Below are positions 35,594-43,687 of a stretch of 64,000 nucleotides of DNA, in pieces. Position 1 is the stretch's first letter. Each line of letters begins with the position of its first letter. The notes below the pieces were generated by a model, which was not told the origin of the DNA, ran no database searches, and saw nothing but the letters and a program-made list of their open reading frames with translations. Source of the DNA: CAIMWS01 sp964409245. Lineage in GTDB: Bacteria; Verrucomicrobiota; Verrucomicrobiia; Limisphaerales; UBA1319. The stretch spans positions 1-64,000 of the forward strand of contig CAYPCQ010000020.1 in NCBI GenBank assembly GCA_964409245.1, read 5' to 3'. A program made the position numbers and the translations under genes.

Positions 35594-36328
35594 ATGGCAA
35601 AGGATAAAAAAGACGCTTTATTCGCAGAAAAACGCACGATCATTGATGATTTTAATTTTGGCACCCAGACCGCCGAAGTCTTCGACGACATGCTGGATCG
35701 GTCCGTGCCTCAATATGTGGAAATCCAGCGGATGATGGGGGAATTGGCAACCGACTTTGCAGCCCCTGGCAGCGCTTTATACGACTTGGGCTGTTCGACT
35801 GGCACCACCATGATCCATTTGGACAATTTATTGCCAGCGGATATGACTTTCATCGGCGTGGATTCGTCTCCGGAGATGCTGGCGAAAGCCAAGGCGAAGC
35901 TCGATCAAGCCGGCGTCAAACGTCCCACTGAATTCGTCTGCACCGATCTGAATAATGGGATATTGATCGCCAACGCCTCGGTGATCATCATGAACCTGAC
36001 TCTGCAGTTTGTCCGACCGCTCTACCGTGATCGCCTGGTTTCAGCCCTCAACGCCGGATTGAACAAGGATGGATGCCTGATTCTGGTGGAAAAAATGCTG
36101 AGCCAGAATTCCACCATCAACCGCCTCTTTATCAAACATTATTACGCCTTCAAAAAACGCAACGGTTACTCTGAAATGGAAATCGCCCAGAAGCGAGAGG
36201 CGCTGGAGAATGTGCTGATTCCCTACCATTTTGATGAGAACCGGGAATTGCTGCTGCGCAACGGTTTCAAAAGCTGCGATGTCTTTTTCCGGTGGTATAA
36301 TTTTTGCGGAATGCTCGCGATCAAATGA
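35594..36328 (+). CDS. cmoA: Carboxy-S-adenosyl-L-methionine synthase (CmoA)
   Basis: Converts SAM and prephenate to carboxy-SAM, the donor used by CmoB to make 5-carboxymethoxyuridine at tRNA wobble position 34. The 244-residue protein has the whole family pattern: FNFGTQTAEVFDDMLDRSVP, YDLGCSTGTTMIHLD (SAM site), FIGVDSSPEML, VIIMNLTLQFV and the conserved tail VFFRWYNFCGMLAIK. A CmoB gene is not in the window. The stop overlaps the next gene (ATGA at 36325-36328). Confidence 0.93.
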   Translation: MAKDKKDALFAEKRTIIDDFNFGTQTAEVFDDMLDRSVPQYVEIQRMMGELATDFAAPGSALYDLGCSTGTTMIHLDNLLPADMTFIGVDSSPEMLAKAKAKLDQAGVKRPTEFVCTDLNNGILIANASVIIMNLTLQFVRPLYRDRLVSALNAGLNKDGCLILVEKMLSQNSTINRLFIKHYYAFKKRNGYSEMEIAQKREALENVLIPYHFDENRELLLRNGFKSCDVFFRWYNFCGMLAIK

Positions 36329-37098
36329 CCACCCCTCCCCAGTCGTGGTTGTTGAAGTCCGGCCGCTTTTTTTTCCGCGTTCGGAACGCCCTCTTTCCCA
36401 TCCTGCTCCTGGTCATGCTGGTCTTCACCCGGCCCGCGATGTTCCTCGGCAATCCAATCCTGGATTCGCTGGCCATCGCGCTGGGCATATTGCTGGCAGC
36501 GGGTGGGCAGACCTTCCGCATCCTGGTGATCGGTTATGCCTACATCCGGCGCGGGGGGCAGAACCGCGAGGTGTTCGCCAATGAACTGGTCATTCGCGGC
36601 TTCTATGCGCATAGCCGGAACCCCATGTATGTGGGTAATTTGTGCGTGGTGGCTGGTTACAGCCTGGTCTATGGGTCCGCTTGGGCTTATGGATTATTGC
36701 TGCCCTTTTTCGCCTACGTTTACCTGGCGGTCACCACTGCGGAGGAAACCTACTTGCGCGGGAAATTTGGCGCAGCCTATGACGATTACGCCCGGCGGGT
36801 GAACCGTTTCATCCCCAACCCCCGGGGGCTCCGGAAGTCGCTGGCCGAATTCAGGTATGATTGGCGGCGCGTCCTGTTAAAAGAATATGGAACATTTTGC
36901 TTCACGCTGGTGGCGCTGCTGAACCTTGCGGCCTGGAAAACCGCCTGGGTGTATGGCTTTGCTGCTTATCAGAAAACCATTTTGGCACTTTGTGCCGGCA
37001 GCATCCCAGTGGGGATTATGTATGTTGCCCTCCGTTTTCTGAAAAAAACCAATCGGCTCCGTCCCTTGCGCCAGGAGGAAACGGAACAAACCTTGTAA
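36325..37098 (+). CDS. Isoprenylcysteine carboxyl methyltransferase-like membrane protein
   Basis: A 257-residue polytopic membrane protein of the ICMT/PEMT-like methyltransferase group. The signature is GFYAHSRNPMYVGNL followed by a hydrophobic pair of helices and AEETYLRGKFGAAYDDYARRVNRFIP, the SAM-binding C-terminal region (family knowledge: RHPxY and the EE...Y motif). Bacterial members methylate small lipophilic or membrane substrates; the target here is unknown. About 60 extra residues with two more hydrophobic segments follow the catalytic part. Translational overlap with cmoA suggests co-expression. ATG 36325 chosen for that overlap. Confidence 0.75.
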   Translation: MTTPPQSWLLKSGRFFFRVRNALFPILLLVMLVFTRPAMFLGNPILDSLAIALGILLAAGGQTFRILVIGYAYIRRGGQNREVFANELVIRGFYAHSRNPMYVGNLCVVAGYSLVYGSAWAYGLLLPFFAYVYLAVTTAEETYLRGKFGAAYDDYARRVNRFIPNPRGLRKSLAEFRYDWRRVLLKEYGTFCFTLVALLNLAAWKTAWVYGFAAYQKTILALCAGSIPVGIMYVALRFLKKTNRLRPLRQEETEQTL

Positions 37099-37205
37099 GC
37101 CCGGTAAACCAGGCGGCACCCCATCCTCTAAAGTTCAAACAAACCCTTTCGGAAGATGAATCCTCCGGAGAGTATGACGCCCAGGAATTCCGGTTTGTTT
37201 CAGGA

Positions 37206-37230
37206 AAAAGGGCCGCTTAGCGGTCCTTTG
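37206..37230. terminator. Bidirectional hairpin terminator between the ICMT-like gene and msrA
   Basis: AAAGGGCCGC-TTA-GCGGTCCTTT forms a stem of ten pairs (one G-T) with A-rich sequence on the left and T-rich on the right, so it can terminate both convergent transcripts. Confidence 0.75.
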
Positions 37231-37243
37231 CTGGGCACGCAAA

Positions 37244-37903
37244 TCAGTGGTTCTGCTCCAATTTCTTGAGCTTGGGCTGAATCACGTTAACGCAATAGGG
37301 AACATTGGGATTCCGCTGGAAGTAATCCTGGTGGTAGTTCTCCGCCCGGTAGAAATGTTTTAAGGGGACAATCTCGGTGGTTATCACCCGATTATGCATT
37401 TTGGCCAATTTGGCTTTGGATTGCTCCGCCGCCAGCTTCTGCGTTTCGTCGTGGTAAAGGATGATGGAACGATACTGGCTCCCAACATCACCCCCTTGGC
37501 GGTTCCACGTGGTGGGATCATGAGCTTTCCAGAAGAAGTCCAGGAGCTTGTCGAAGCTGGTTTTTTGTGGGTCGAATTCGATTTGGATCACCTCCGCATG
37601 GCCGGTGGTGTCCGTGCAGACTTCCTTGTAGGTGGGGTTGACAGTCCGGCCCCCGGCGTAGCCCGAGGTGACGGAAAGCACCCCATCCAGGCGTTTGAAA
37701 GCAGCTTCCAAACACCAGAAACAGCCCCCGCCCAGAGTGGCTTGTTGATTGGGCTGCGGTTTGGAAGCGGTTGGTTTTTGATTTTCAGCACTCATGAGAT
37801 TGGCATTAAGGATTAACAGCAATAGAGTGGCGGGCAACATTCCAGGCAGTTTCAACCGCCGGGCATTGGCGGCCATTGATTCGCTGAAGCAACTTTTCAA
37901 CAT
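37244..37903 (-). CDS. msrA: Exported peptide methionine-S-sulfoxide reductase
   Basis: Reduces methionine-S-sulfoxide in proteins. GGGCFWCLEAAF contains the catalytic Cys61 in the GCFWC motif; SGYAGG, GHAEVIQIEFDP and YRSIILYHDE are the other conserved blocks, and a second Cys near residue 205 (PYCVNV) is the likely resolving residue. The 219-residue protein has a hydrophobic N-terminal signal (about 20-38, ending MSAEN), so it should act in the periplasm, unlike cytosolic E. coli MsrA. No msrB is adjacent, and there is no MsrP-type system nearby. An ATG nine codons in is an alternative start. Confidence 0.93.
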   Translation of the reverse strand: MLKSCFSESMAANARRLKLPGMLPATLLLLILNANLMSAENQKPTASKPQPNQQATLGGGCFWCLEAAFKRLDGVLSVTSGYAGGRTVNPTYKEVCTDTTGHAEVIQIEFDPQKTSFDKLLDFFWKAHDPTTWNRQGGDVGSQYRSIILYHDETQKLAAEQSKAKLAKMHNRVITTEIVPLKHFYRAENYHQDYFQRNPNVPYCVNVIQPKLKKLEQNH

Positions 37904-37966
37904 GCCTCATCATAGCGCAAATCCTTGAAAACGCCAATGGTGGCCGCCATGCGGATCGTCCACGGA

Positions 37967-38902
37967 TCAGGCGCCAAAAACCTTGCGGATGAACTCCCGG
38001 CTGCGCCGGTGGTTTTCCACGACGGACCGGGTGATTTTGGTTTTGCCCTCCAACGCCAGTTCCACGGTGAAAAGGCGCGCCAGCCGGCGCTCTTTGGCCA
38101 CTTGGGCGACGGCCTCGTAATCCACATCCCCGGCATCCAAGTCCTCCCACCAAACGCCCTCCCGGCTTTGGCGGATGTGCCAGGATACGATGCGATCCCC
38201 ATAAGCTTTAAGGGCATCCAGGGGCTGGACTCCCCCCTTCCACACCCAATGCACATCGTAGCAGAAACTGATGGTTTTGGGGTCGGTCTGCTGGAAATTG
38301 TAGTGGAATTCGCGGGCCTGGGCGGTCATCTCCGGCAGATGATGATGGATGCCAAACTTTAAGCCGATTTCCCGCAAGGCCTGGCCCAGCTCAATCAGGG
38401 CGGATACCTGGTTTTTAAGCTCGGCTTCGGTTTTCTCCCGGCCAATGGGATCCACATTGCAGCTCAGTGCCTGGAAGCCCGCCGTGCGGCAGGCCTGGGC
38501 CGCAGGAATTAGCTTTTTGATGGTTTCCCGGGCCGCGGCCGGCTCGTGCAACCTGGCTCCGGTATAGAGGGTTGCCGGCTTGAGCCCTTTGGACTTCATT
38601 CGCACCGCCAGGCGCAGGTTGGCATCGGGATTGCCCGCATCCAGGTTGGCTTCCAGATAATCGTATCCGGCGTCACGCAAGGCGGATAAGACTTCATCGA
38701 AGTTCTCCTGCAGGTTCTTGTTCATCCGCTGATAATATTGTCCCCAGCCAAATATGTTTGAACCGACGCAGGCCTCGACCGGCCCTCCATCGGCGCCCCA
38801 GGTGGCATCGGCCAAGCCCAGGCCAGCGGCCAGGGATCCCGCCCCAAGGGCGGCCGTGCGCACGAATTGACGGCGTGATAAACCAGTATGATGCGTGTTC
38901 AT
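37967..38902 (-). CDS. Tat-exported TIM-barrel sugar phosphate isomerase/epimerase-like protein
   Basis: A 311-residue AP-endonuclease-2/xylose-isomerase-like barrel. The twin-arginine signal SRRQFVRTAALGAGSLAAG lies at residues 9-27 from the ATG at 38902. Barrel motifs include YDYLEANLDAGNPDAN, KFGIHHHLPEM (metal-binding His and Glu), SFCYDVHWVW and RIVSWHIRQS. Exported versions are common in Verrucomicrobiota near Gfo/Idh/MocA genes; the pair may isomerise and oxidise keto sugars outside the cytoplasm, but no such partner is immediately adjacent here. The substrate is unknown. A gap of 114 bases separates it from the M14 gene upstream on the same strand. Confidence 0.82.
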   Translation of the reverse strand: MNTHHTGLSRRQFVRTAALGAGSLAAGLGLADATWGADGGPVEACVGSNIFGWGQYYQRMNKNLQENFDEVLSALRDAGYDYLEANLDAGNPDANLRLAVRMKSKGLKPATLYTGARLHEPAAARETIKKLIPAAQACRTAGFQALSCNVDPIGREKTEAELKNQVSALIELGQALREIGLKFGIHHHLPEMTAQAREFHYNFQQTDPKTISFCYDVHWVWKGGVQPLDALKAYGDRIVSWHIRQSREGVWWEDLDAGDVDYEAVAQVAKERRLARLFTVELALEGKTKITRSVVENHRRSREFIRKVFGA

Positions 38903-39016
38903 AGCCTGATGATGTTCAAGGCATGGGATTTGTGCAAAGCGAAAATGCCGGGCATTCAAACTCGCCATTCCTTTCCAGGGTTTGGGTGGGCGCTTGCTGG
39001 CGGATGGTCCCTGGAC

Positions 39017-42000
39017 TTACGGGGTGATCCTGGGGGCGGTGCCCAGTCCCGGCCCGTAAACCACGGCATTAAGGAAAATCCTCATGGTTCCCCGGCTGAT
39101 GCCGCGGAATACCGGCGAGGAGGCGAAGAGGATCACCTGCCCCTGGCCAACCGATTCGCGGGTGACATAAGCGCTGTTGGCCAGCCGCTGTCCGGCCTCG
39201 GGCCAAAGCAGGCCGCTCATGCGCAAGTAAAGGTCGAAGCCAGCGGGCGGAACCGCCCAGCCAATCCGCGGCGGGGACTTGGTTTTTTTCTCCTCCTTGT
39301 CAGCGGCCGCAACTCCGGCTTTCGGCTCGCCAGCCACCAGGAAACCGAAACGGATGGGGGCTTCCACCGGATCCACGGCCATCAAAACCGGCCCGGCGCC
39401 GGCCAGCACGGGCAGGCAGGCAGGCGTACCGAAAGTGAGCCAATTCTCCGCATCCGCGCGGGCCGCCAAAAGCGCGCCTTGCGGCATGAACAAGCTCTGC
39501 CAGGCATCGCGTTTCTTCAGTTCTTTCTCTTCAAGCTGGGGGCCGTCCGGCCCCGGCCACGGGTATTCCTGTTCAGCGGTGGCTTTGTGGTCCCAAAGGC
39601 GATCCCCAGCGGGCAACACGACGCGCAATGCCTGCCACTCGCGCAGGACTTTTTGCTCATACGCATCGAGTTTGCCCAGGACTTCCGGCAAGGTCCGGGT
39701 ATGGCAGACATCCGCTTTTTCCGCCGCAAGTTCGGCGGCTGAGGATCCGCTGGCAATCAGCGTGCCGCCGGAGCGCACCCAGGATTTGATCTCCTCGCGC
39801 ATCGCCAGAGTCAGACTCCCACTGGCCCGCTCGGGCAGCACCAGGACATTGTATCGCCCCAGATCCAGGTTGCCGTGGGCATGGCTGGCAGTGTCTTCGT
39901 TGAGGTGGGAATGGCGGATGGCCAATTCATGGTCCAACGCATGCCAGACCGCGCCAAAATCCTGGCTGGAAATGCCGCCCCGGGCGAGCACCGCGATGCG
40001 CGGCGCTTCCAGGCGCACAAAATGCTCGCTGCCCAAATCCGGCAGGAAATCCTGGCCCAAACCCGATTGGACCGCATTCACCTGCAACCGCAATTCCCCG
40101 GCGGTTTTCCGGACCATGCCGATCCATTGATTCCCGAGCGCGCGGTTATCCAAGCGGGTAATCGCCACCGATCCCCGGGAAAAATTGCGGCGATCCAGCG
40201 TGAAAGCCCGGTCCGTGGCGCGCACGGCCACGCCTTGCTCCAGCAAGCGCGCGGCCAGAGCGGTTGAATCATCGCTGGCGCCATCCACCACCAAGGCAAC
40301 CGCCGGATCGGCATCACCCAGAAGCGCTGGCTCGACCGGTTTGGGGGGCGTGTAAGCTGGTGTGCCCGCTGGCGGTTCCAGCGGGATGACGAGCGCTTCC
40401 AGGCCAAACATCATGGTCAGATTCCAGGCGGTGGTGTCATAAATCCGCGATCCACTGCGCGCGAGCAATTCGTGGCGTTCATCCTTGAGGGAGGCTTCGT
40501 TAATGCGGGGATCGAAATCCAGCAGGGCGGCTAGATGATGCGCCAGCGGCTGGCGGCTGGGGATCAGAATGGTTCCGGCCGGCAGGGTGACTTGCCGCGT
40601 TTCCCGGCCCAACTGGTCTGCCGCCAAAGGCACCACCAGGCTGTTGGTCAGTTGGCAGCTTTCAAAGCCGTGCAGGGTCAGCGCGTCCATGAACCGGCTC
40701 CGGCGCGCGAGGTTATCCGAAGGCGGCAAGGCATAGCTGCGGTTGGCATAAGGGCCACTGGGACTGACCGCCGTGCGGCGGGTCTCCCAGTACCGCTGCA
40801 GGAGGTCTTTGCGGTGTGCCTGCAAGGTGGACAGATTGGCCAGCGCGCCAATCACGTGGTGATGCATCGATTCAGCGTAGGACAAAATACGCCCTCCCGA
40901 CCGGCGGACCCCGTTTTCCGCCACCCTCGCCTGTTCATACAAAATCCCCACTCCTCCCCGCAGAGCGGAATAGGAATCCATGTAGCCGGGAAACCAGTTT
41001 TCATTCCATTCGCCATGGTAGTAAACCAGGCCTTGCTGGTCGAACGCCCGCGCCTGGTCCCGGGCAAAAGTCTCCCCCCAGGTGTCGTGTCCTTTGGGGA
41101 AATGCGGATTGACCGGCTCCCGCGGAGGGGAAAATAAATGCGTATCCTGGGCCCCCATGCCGTGGGCATCCACAAACAGCACCGGGTTCCACCGGTTGAT
41201 TTCGCGCAGCCGGGAACGGGTTTCAGGATGCACGGCCGCCAAGCCATCGCGATTCATGTCGGCAAGGTAATGGTTGCCCCTGCCCCATGGCAGGTAGCCT
41301 TCGTGCAATAAGGATTGGTCGTCCAAATTGGGGGAGGCGCCGCGGTGTTCGGCCACCATCTTGAGAAACCGGCTGCGGCCATCCGGATTCATCAGCGGAT
41401 CGATGATGACAACCAAGCCATCCAGCAAAGATTCCGTGGCGGGGGCGCCATCAGCCAGCAGATGATAAATCAAAACCAAGGCGGCGTCCGACCCTTCCGT
41501 TTCATCACCGTGGATAGTGAATCCCAGCCAGGCTGCGGGCGGAGTGGAATCAATCAACGGGCGGGCTTCGGCCTCCGCCAAATTGCGTGGATCGGCCAGG
41601 CGGGCCATTTGGCTCCGGATTTCCCCGGCTTTCTCCTGGTTCTTCGGGCTGGTGATAAGGCAATAATATAACGGCCGGTTTTCATAGGTGCGGCCATATT
41701 CCACCAGCTTCAAGCGGCGGCTTTTGTCGGACCAGGCCTTCAGGCAGCGTTCGATTTCTTCCACGGTTGCCGCGCGCTGTCCGGCGGGAAAACCCACAAT
41801 CGATTCCTGGGTGGGAATGGCTTCCGCATACTGCGCCCCGGACACGAAAGGCCGGTCGTATTTCAAGCCGCTGACCGGATTGGGTTTTAACGCCTCAGAT
41901 CCGTTCAGATTCAGGATCAGGCCCAGCAGCAGCAGAGTGCATGGAATCCAGGGGGCGCCTCGGAAAACGAAGGGATTCCAGCGCCACTGACCCAAATCAG

Positions 42001-42031
42001 GACGCTCCCAGCCAGGGTGAAAGTCTTGCAT
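39017..42031 (-). CDS. Large exported M14-family zinc carboxypeptidase-like protein
   Basis: A 1004-residue protein with an N-terminal hydrophobic signal or anchor (about 30-42) and an M14 domain at about 90-400. The zinc ligands fit: His174 and Glu177 in TIHGDETEG, and His290 in FVDAHGMG; IDPLMNPDG is also typical. After the peptidase there is a long beta-rich region (about 430-1000) with no domain I recognise. It starts 9 bases after the asparaginase gene, implying co-transcription: one enzyme would release C-terminal residues or act on modified peptides, the other would remove N-glycan-bearing or isoaspartyl asparagine. The specific substrate is unknown. Confidence 0.82.
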   Translation of the reverse strand: MQDFHPGWERPDLGQWRWNPFVFRGAPWIPCTLLLLGLILNLNGSEALKPNPVSGLKYDRPFVSGAQYAEAIPTQESIVGFPAGQRAATVEEIERCLKAWSDKSRRLKLVEYGRTYENRPLYYCLITSPKNQEKAGEIRSQMARLADPRNLAEAEARPLIDSTPPAAWLGFTIHGDETEGSDAALVLIYHLLADGAPATESLLDGLVVIIDPLMNPDGRSRFLKMVAEHRGASPNLDDQSLLHEGYLPWGRGNHYLADMNRDGLAAVHPETRSRLREINRWNPVLFVDAHGMGAQDTHLFSPPREPVNPHFPKGHDTWGETFARDQARAFDQQGLVYYHGEWNENWFPGYMDSYSALRGGVGILYEQARVAENGVRRSGGRILSYAESMHHHVIGALANLSTLQAHRKDLLQRYWETRRTAVSPSGPYANRSYALPPSDNLARRSRFMDALTLHGFESCQLTNSLVVPLAADQLGRETRQVTLPAGTILIPSRQPLAHHLAALLDFDPRINEASLKDERHELLARSGSRIYDTTAWNLTMMFGLEALVIPLEPPAGTPAYTPPKPVEPALLGDADPAVALVVDGASDDSTALAARLLEQGVAVRATDRAFTLDRRNFSRGSVAITRLDNRALGNQWIGMVRKTAGELRLQVNAVQSGLGQDFLPDLGSEHFVRLEAPRIAVLARGGISSQDFGAVWHALDHELAIRHSHLNEDTASHAHGNLDLGRYNVLVLPERASGSLTLAMREEIKSWVRSGGTLIASGSSAAELAAEKADVCHTRTLPEVLGKLDAYEQKVLREWQALRVVLPAGDRLWDHKATAEQEYPWPGPDGPQLEEKELKKRDAWQSLFMPQGALLAARADAENWLTFGTPACLPVLAGAGPVLMAVDPVEAPIRFGFLVAGEPKAGVAAADKEEKKTKSPPRIGWAVPPAGFDLYLRMSGLLWPEAGQRLANSAYVTRESVGQGQVILFASSPVFRGISRGTMRIFLNAVVYGPGLGTAPRITP

Positions 42032-42040
42032 AATTTTCGA

Positions 42041-43024
42041 TTACTCCGAGATCGGAACCACTGAAACCACCTTGCTGAATTGAGGGGTGGCCACTGCGTA
42101 GGAGAAACCGGCGGAAGTTCCGGCGGCGCCGAATTGGCCCTTGCGGTTCAAGGCCACAAAATTGATCTCCAGCTTGTATCCCTTGGGATCCTTGCGGGCA
42201 ATCCTCCGGATGGTTTCCTTGCAGGCCTCCTCCGGAGCCATCCCCTGCCGCATGAACTCCACGATCTGGTAGGAAGCGCAGTAGCGCATCACATTTTCGC
42301 CAATTCCAGTGGCCCCGGCGGCCCCGACTTCCCCATCCACATACAAGCCGCTGCCCAGGATGGGTGAGTCCCCCACCCGGCCGCTTAATTTGAAGGCCAT
42401 GCCGCTGGTGGAACAACCGCCGGCCACATGCCCCTGGGGCGCCAGAACCAGCAACGCCAGCGTATCGTGGGATTTGGTAATGCCAAGCGCCTTGCGCTGC
42501 CGGGCTTCCTTCCAGTTTTGCCAGTGTTTCCGCTGCCCTTCGGTCAAAAGCTGGGCGGGCTTGAATCCCTCGGCGATGGCGAACTGCCTGGCTCCCGCCC
42601 CCACCAGCAGCACGTGCGGGGTTTTTTCCATGACCCGCCGGGCCACGGAAATGGGATGCGCGATATCTTCCATGCCCGCCACACTGCCTGCCCGCTGGCC
42701 GGGGCCGTCCATGATGCAGGCATCCAGTTGCACCACCCCGTCGGCGTTGGGAGCGCCTCCGCCTCCCACCGTGCCAATCGAGGGATCGGATTCCACGATC
42801 TTGATGCCTTCCTCGACGGCGTCGATGGGGGTTTTGCCTTCCGCCAGGATTTTCAAGGCGCGCTCATTGGCTTGTTTGCCAAAAGGCCAGGTGGAGATGA
42901 TCAGCGGCTCGTTCAATTGGGCAGCAGCATCGGCCATGGGCCAGCCGGCCTGGGGCGCCAGCGCCGCAGGCAAGCCCGCCAGCCAACCTGTTCGGATCAT
43001 AAATTCTCGGCGGTTGCATTTCAT
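42041..43024 (-). CDS. N4-glycosylasparaginase / isoaspartyl peptidase (Ntn hydrolase)
   Basis: A 327-residue Ntn-hydrolase that self-cleaves to expose an N-terminal threonine. The cleavage motif KSHDTLALLVL places the nucleophile at Thr188; GGCSTSGMAFKLSGRVGDSPI is the conserved substrate pocket of aspartylglucosaminidases. Such enzymes cleave the GlcNAc-asparagine bond after glycoprotein proteolysis, or isoaspartyl peptides. The N-terminus RREFMIRTGWLAGLPAALAP looks like a Tat signal, so it should act in the periplasm. With the M14 gene 9 bases downstream and a GH38-type mannosidase elsewhere in the window, glycoprotein use is a plausible theme. Confidence 0.9.
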   Translation of the reverse strand: MKCNRREFMIRTGWLAGLPAALAPQAGWPMADAAAQLNEPLIISTWPFGKQANERALKILAEGKTPIDAVEEGIKIVESDPSIGTVGGGGAPNADGVVQLDACIMDGPGQRAGSVAGMEDIAHPISVARRVMEKTPHVLLVGAGARQFAIAEGFKPAQLLTEGQRKHWQNWKEARQRKALGITKSHDTLALLVLAPQGHVAGGCSTSGMAFKLSGRVGDSPILGSGLYVDGEVGAAGATGIGENVMRYCASYQIVEFMRQGMAPEEACKETIRRIARKDPKGYKLEINFVALNRKGQFGAAGTSAGFSYAVATPQFSKVVSVVPISE

Positions 43025-43116
43025 ATTGGATACGGATTAAAACCCATTCAACCGGTGAAAATCAAGACTGCTTTCAGCATTGCGGATGCGGGCCATGAAT
43101 GGTTTGATAAACCGGT

Positions 43117-43683
43117 ATGACAAATGCGGAAGCACTGGCAATTTTTCGGGATACGGGCGCTTTGCTGGAGGGGCACTTCGTCCTCCGCAGCGGCTGGCAC
43201 AGCCGCCAATATTTCCAATGCGCGCTGGCGCTGCAGCAAATGCCCATTGTGGAGCGTTTTGGCAATGCCCTGGCTGGCCAGGTTCGCCACCTGGCGCCCC
43301 AGACGGTGATTGCGCCCGCCATGGGTGGATTGGTGATCGGCCAGGAGGTCGCCCGCCAATTAGGTGTGCGGTTCATTTTCGTGGAAAAAGAGGACGGCAA
43401 GCTCGTGCTTCGCCGCGGTTTCAAAATCGCCGCCGGGGAAAAAATCCTCGTGGTGGAGGATGTCGTCACCAAAGGCGGACGGGTGCAGGAAACGATGGAC
43501 ATTGTCCATGCGCGCGGCGGTCAATTGCTGGGGGTGGCCATGGTGGTGGATCGTTCCGGCGGCGCGGTTAAGTTGGGGGTGCCCATGTTCAGCCTGATCC
43601 AGCTGCTGGTGGAAAGCTTCCCGCCGGACCAGCTGCCGCCTGATTTGCAGAAACTGCCAGTCGTCAAACCAGGCAGCCAATAA
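43117..43683 (+). CDS. pyrE: Orotate phosphoribosyltransferase
   Basis: Makes orotidine 5'-monophosphate from orotate and PRPP in pyrimidine synthesis. The 188-residue protein has the PRPP loop ILVVEDVVTKGGRVQETMD, the flexible-loop lysine region FVEKEDGKLVLRRGF, and HFVLRSGWHSRQYFQ at the N-terminus. It is the first gene of a plus-strand run with very short spacers (4 bases to ubiD and 4 more to rdgB). It is divergent from the asparaginase gene, with a 92-base shared promoter region. Confidence 0.95.
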   Translation: MTNAEALAIFRDTGALLEGHFVLRSGWHSRQYFQCALALQQMPIVERFGNALAGQVRHLAPQTVIAPAMGGLVIGQEVARQLGVRFIFVEKEDGKLVLRRGFKIAAGEKILVVEDVVTKGGRVQETMDIVHARGGQLLGVAMVVDRSGGAVKLGVPMFSLIQLLVESFPPDQLPPDLQKLPVVKPGSQ

Positions 43684-43687
43684 ACCC

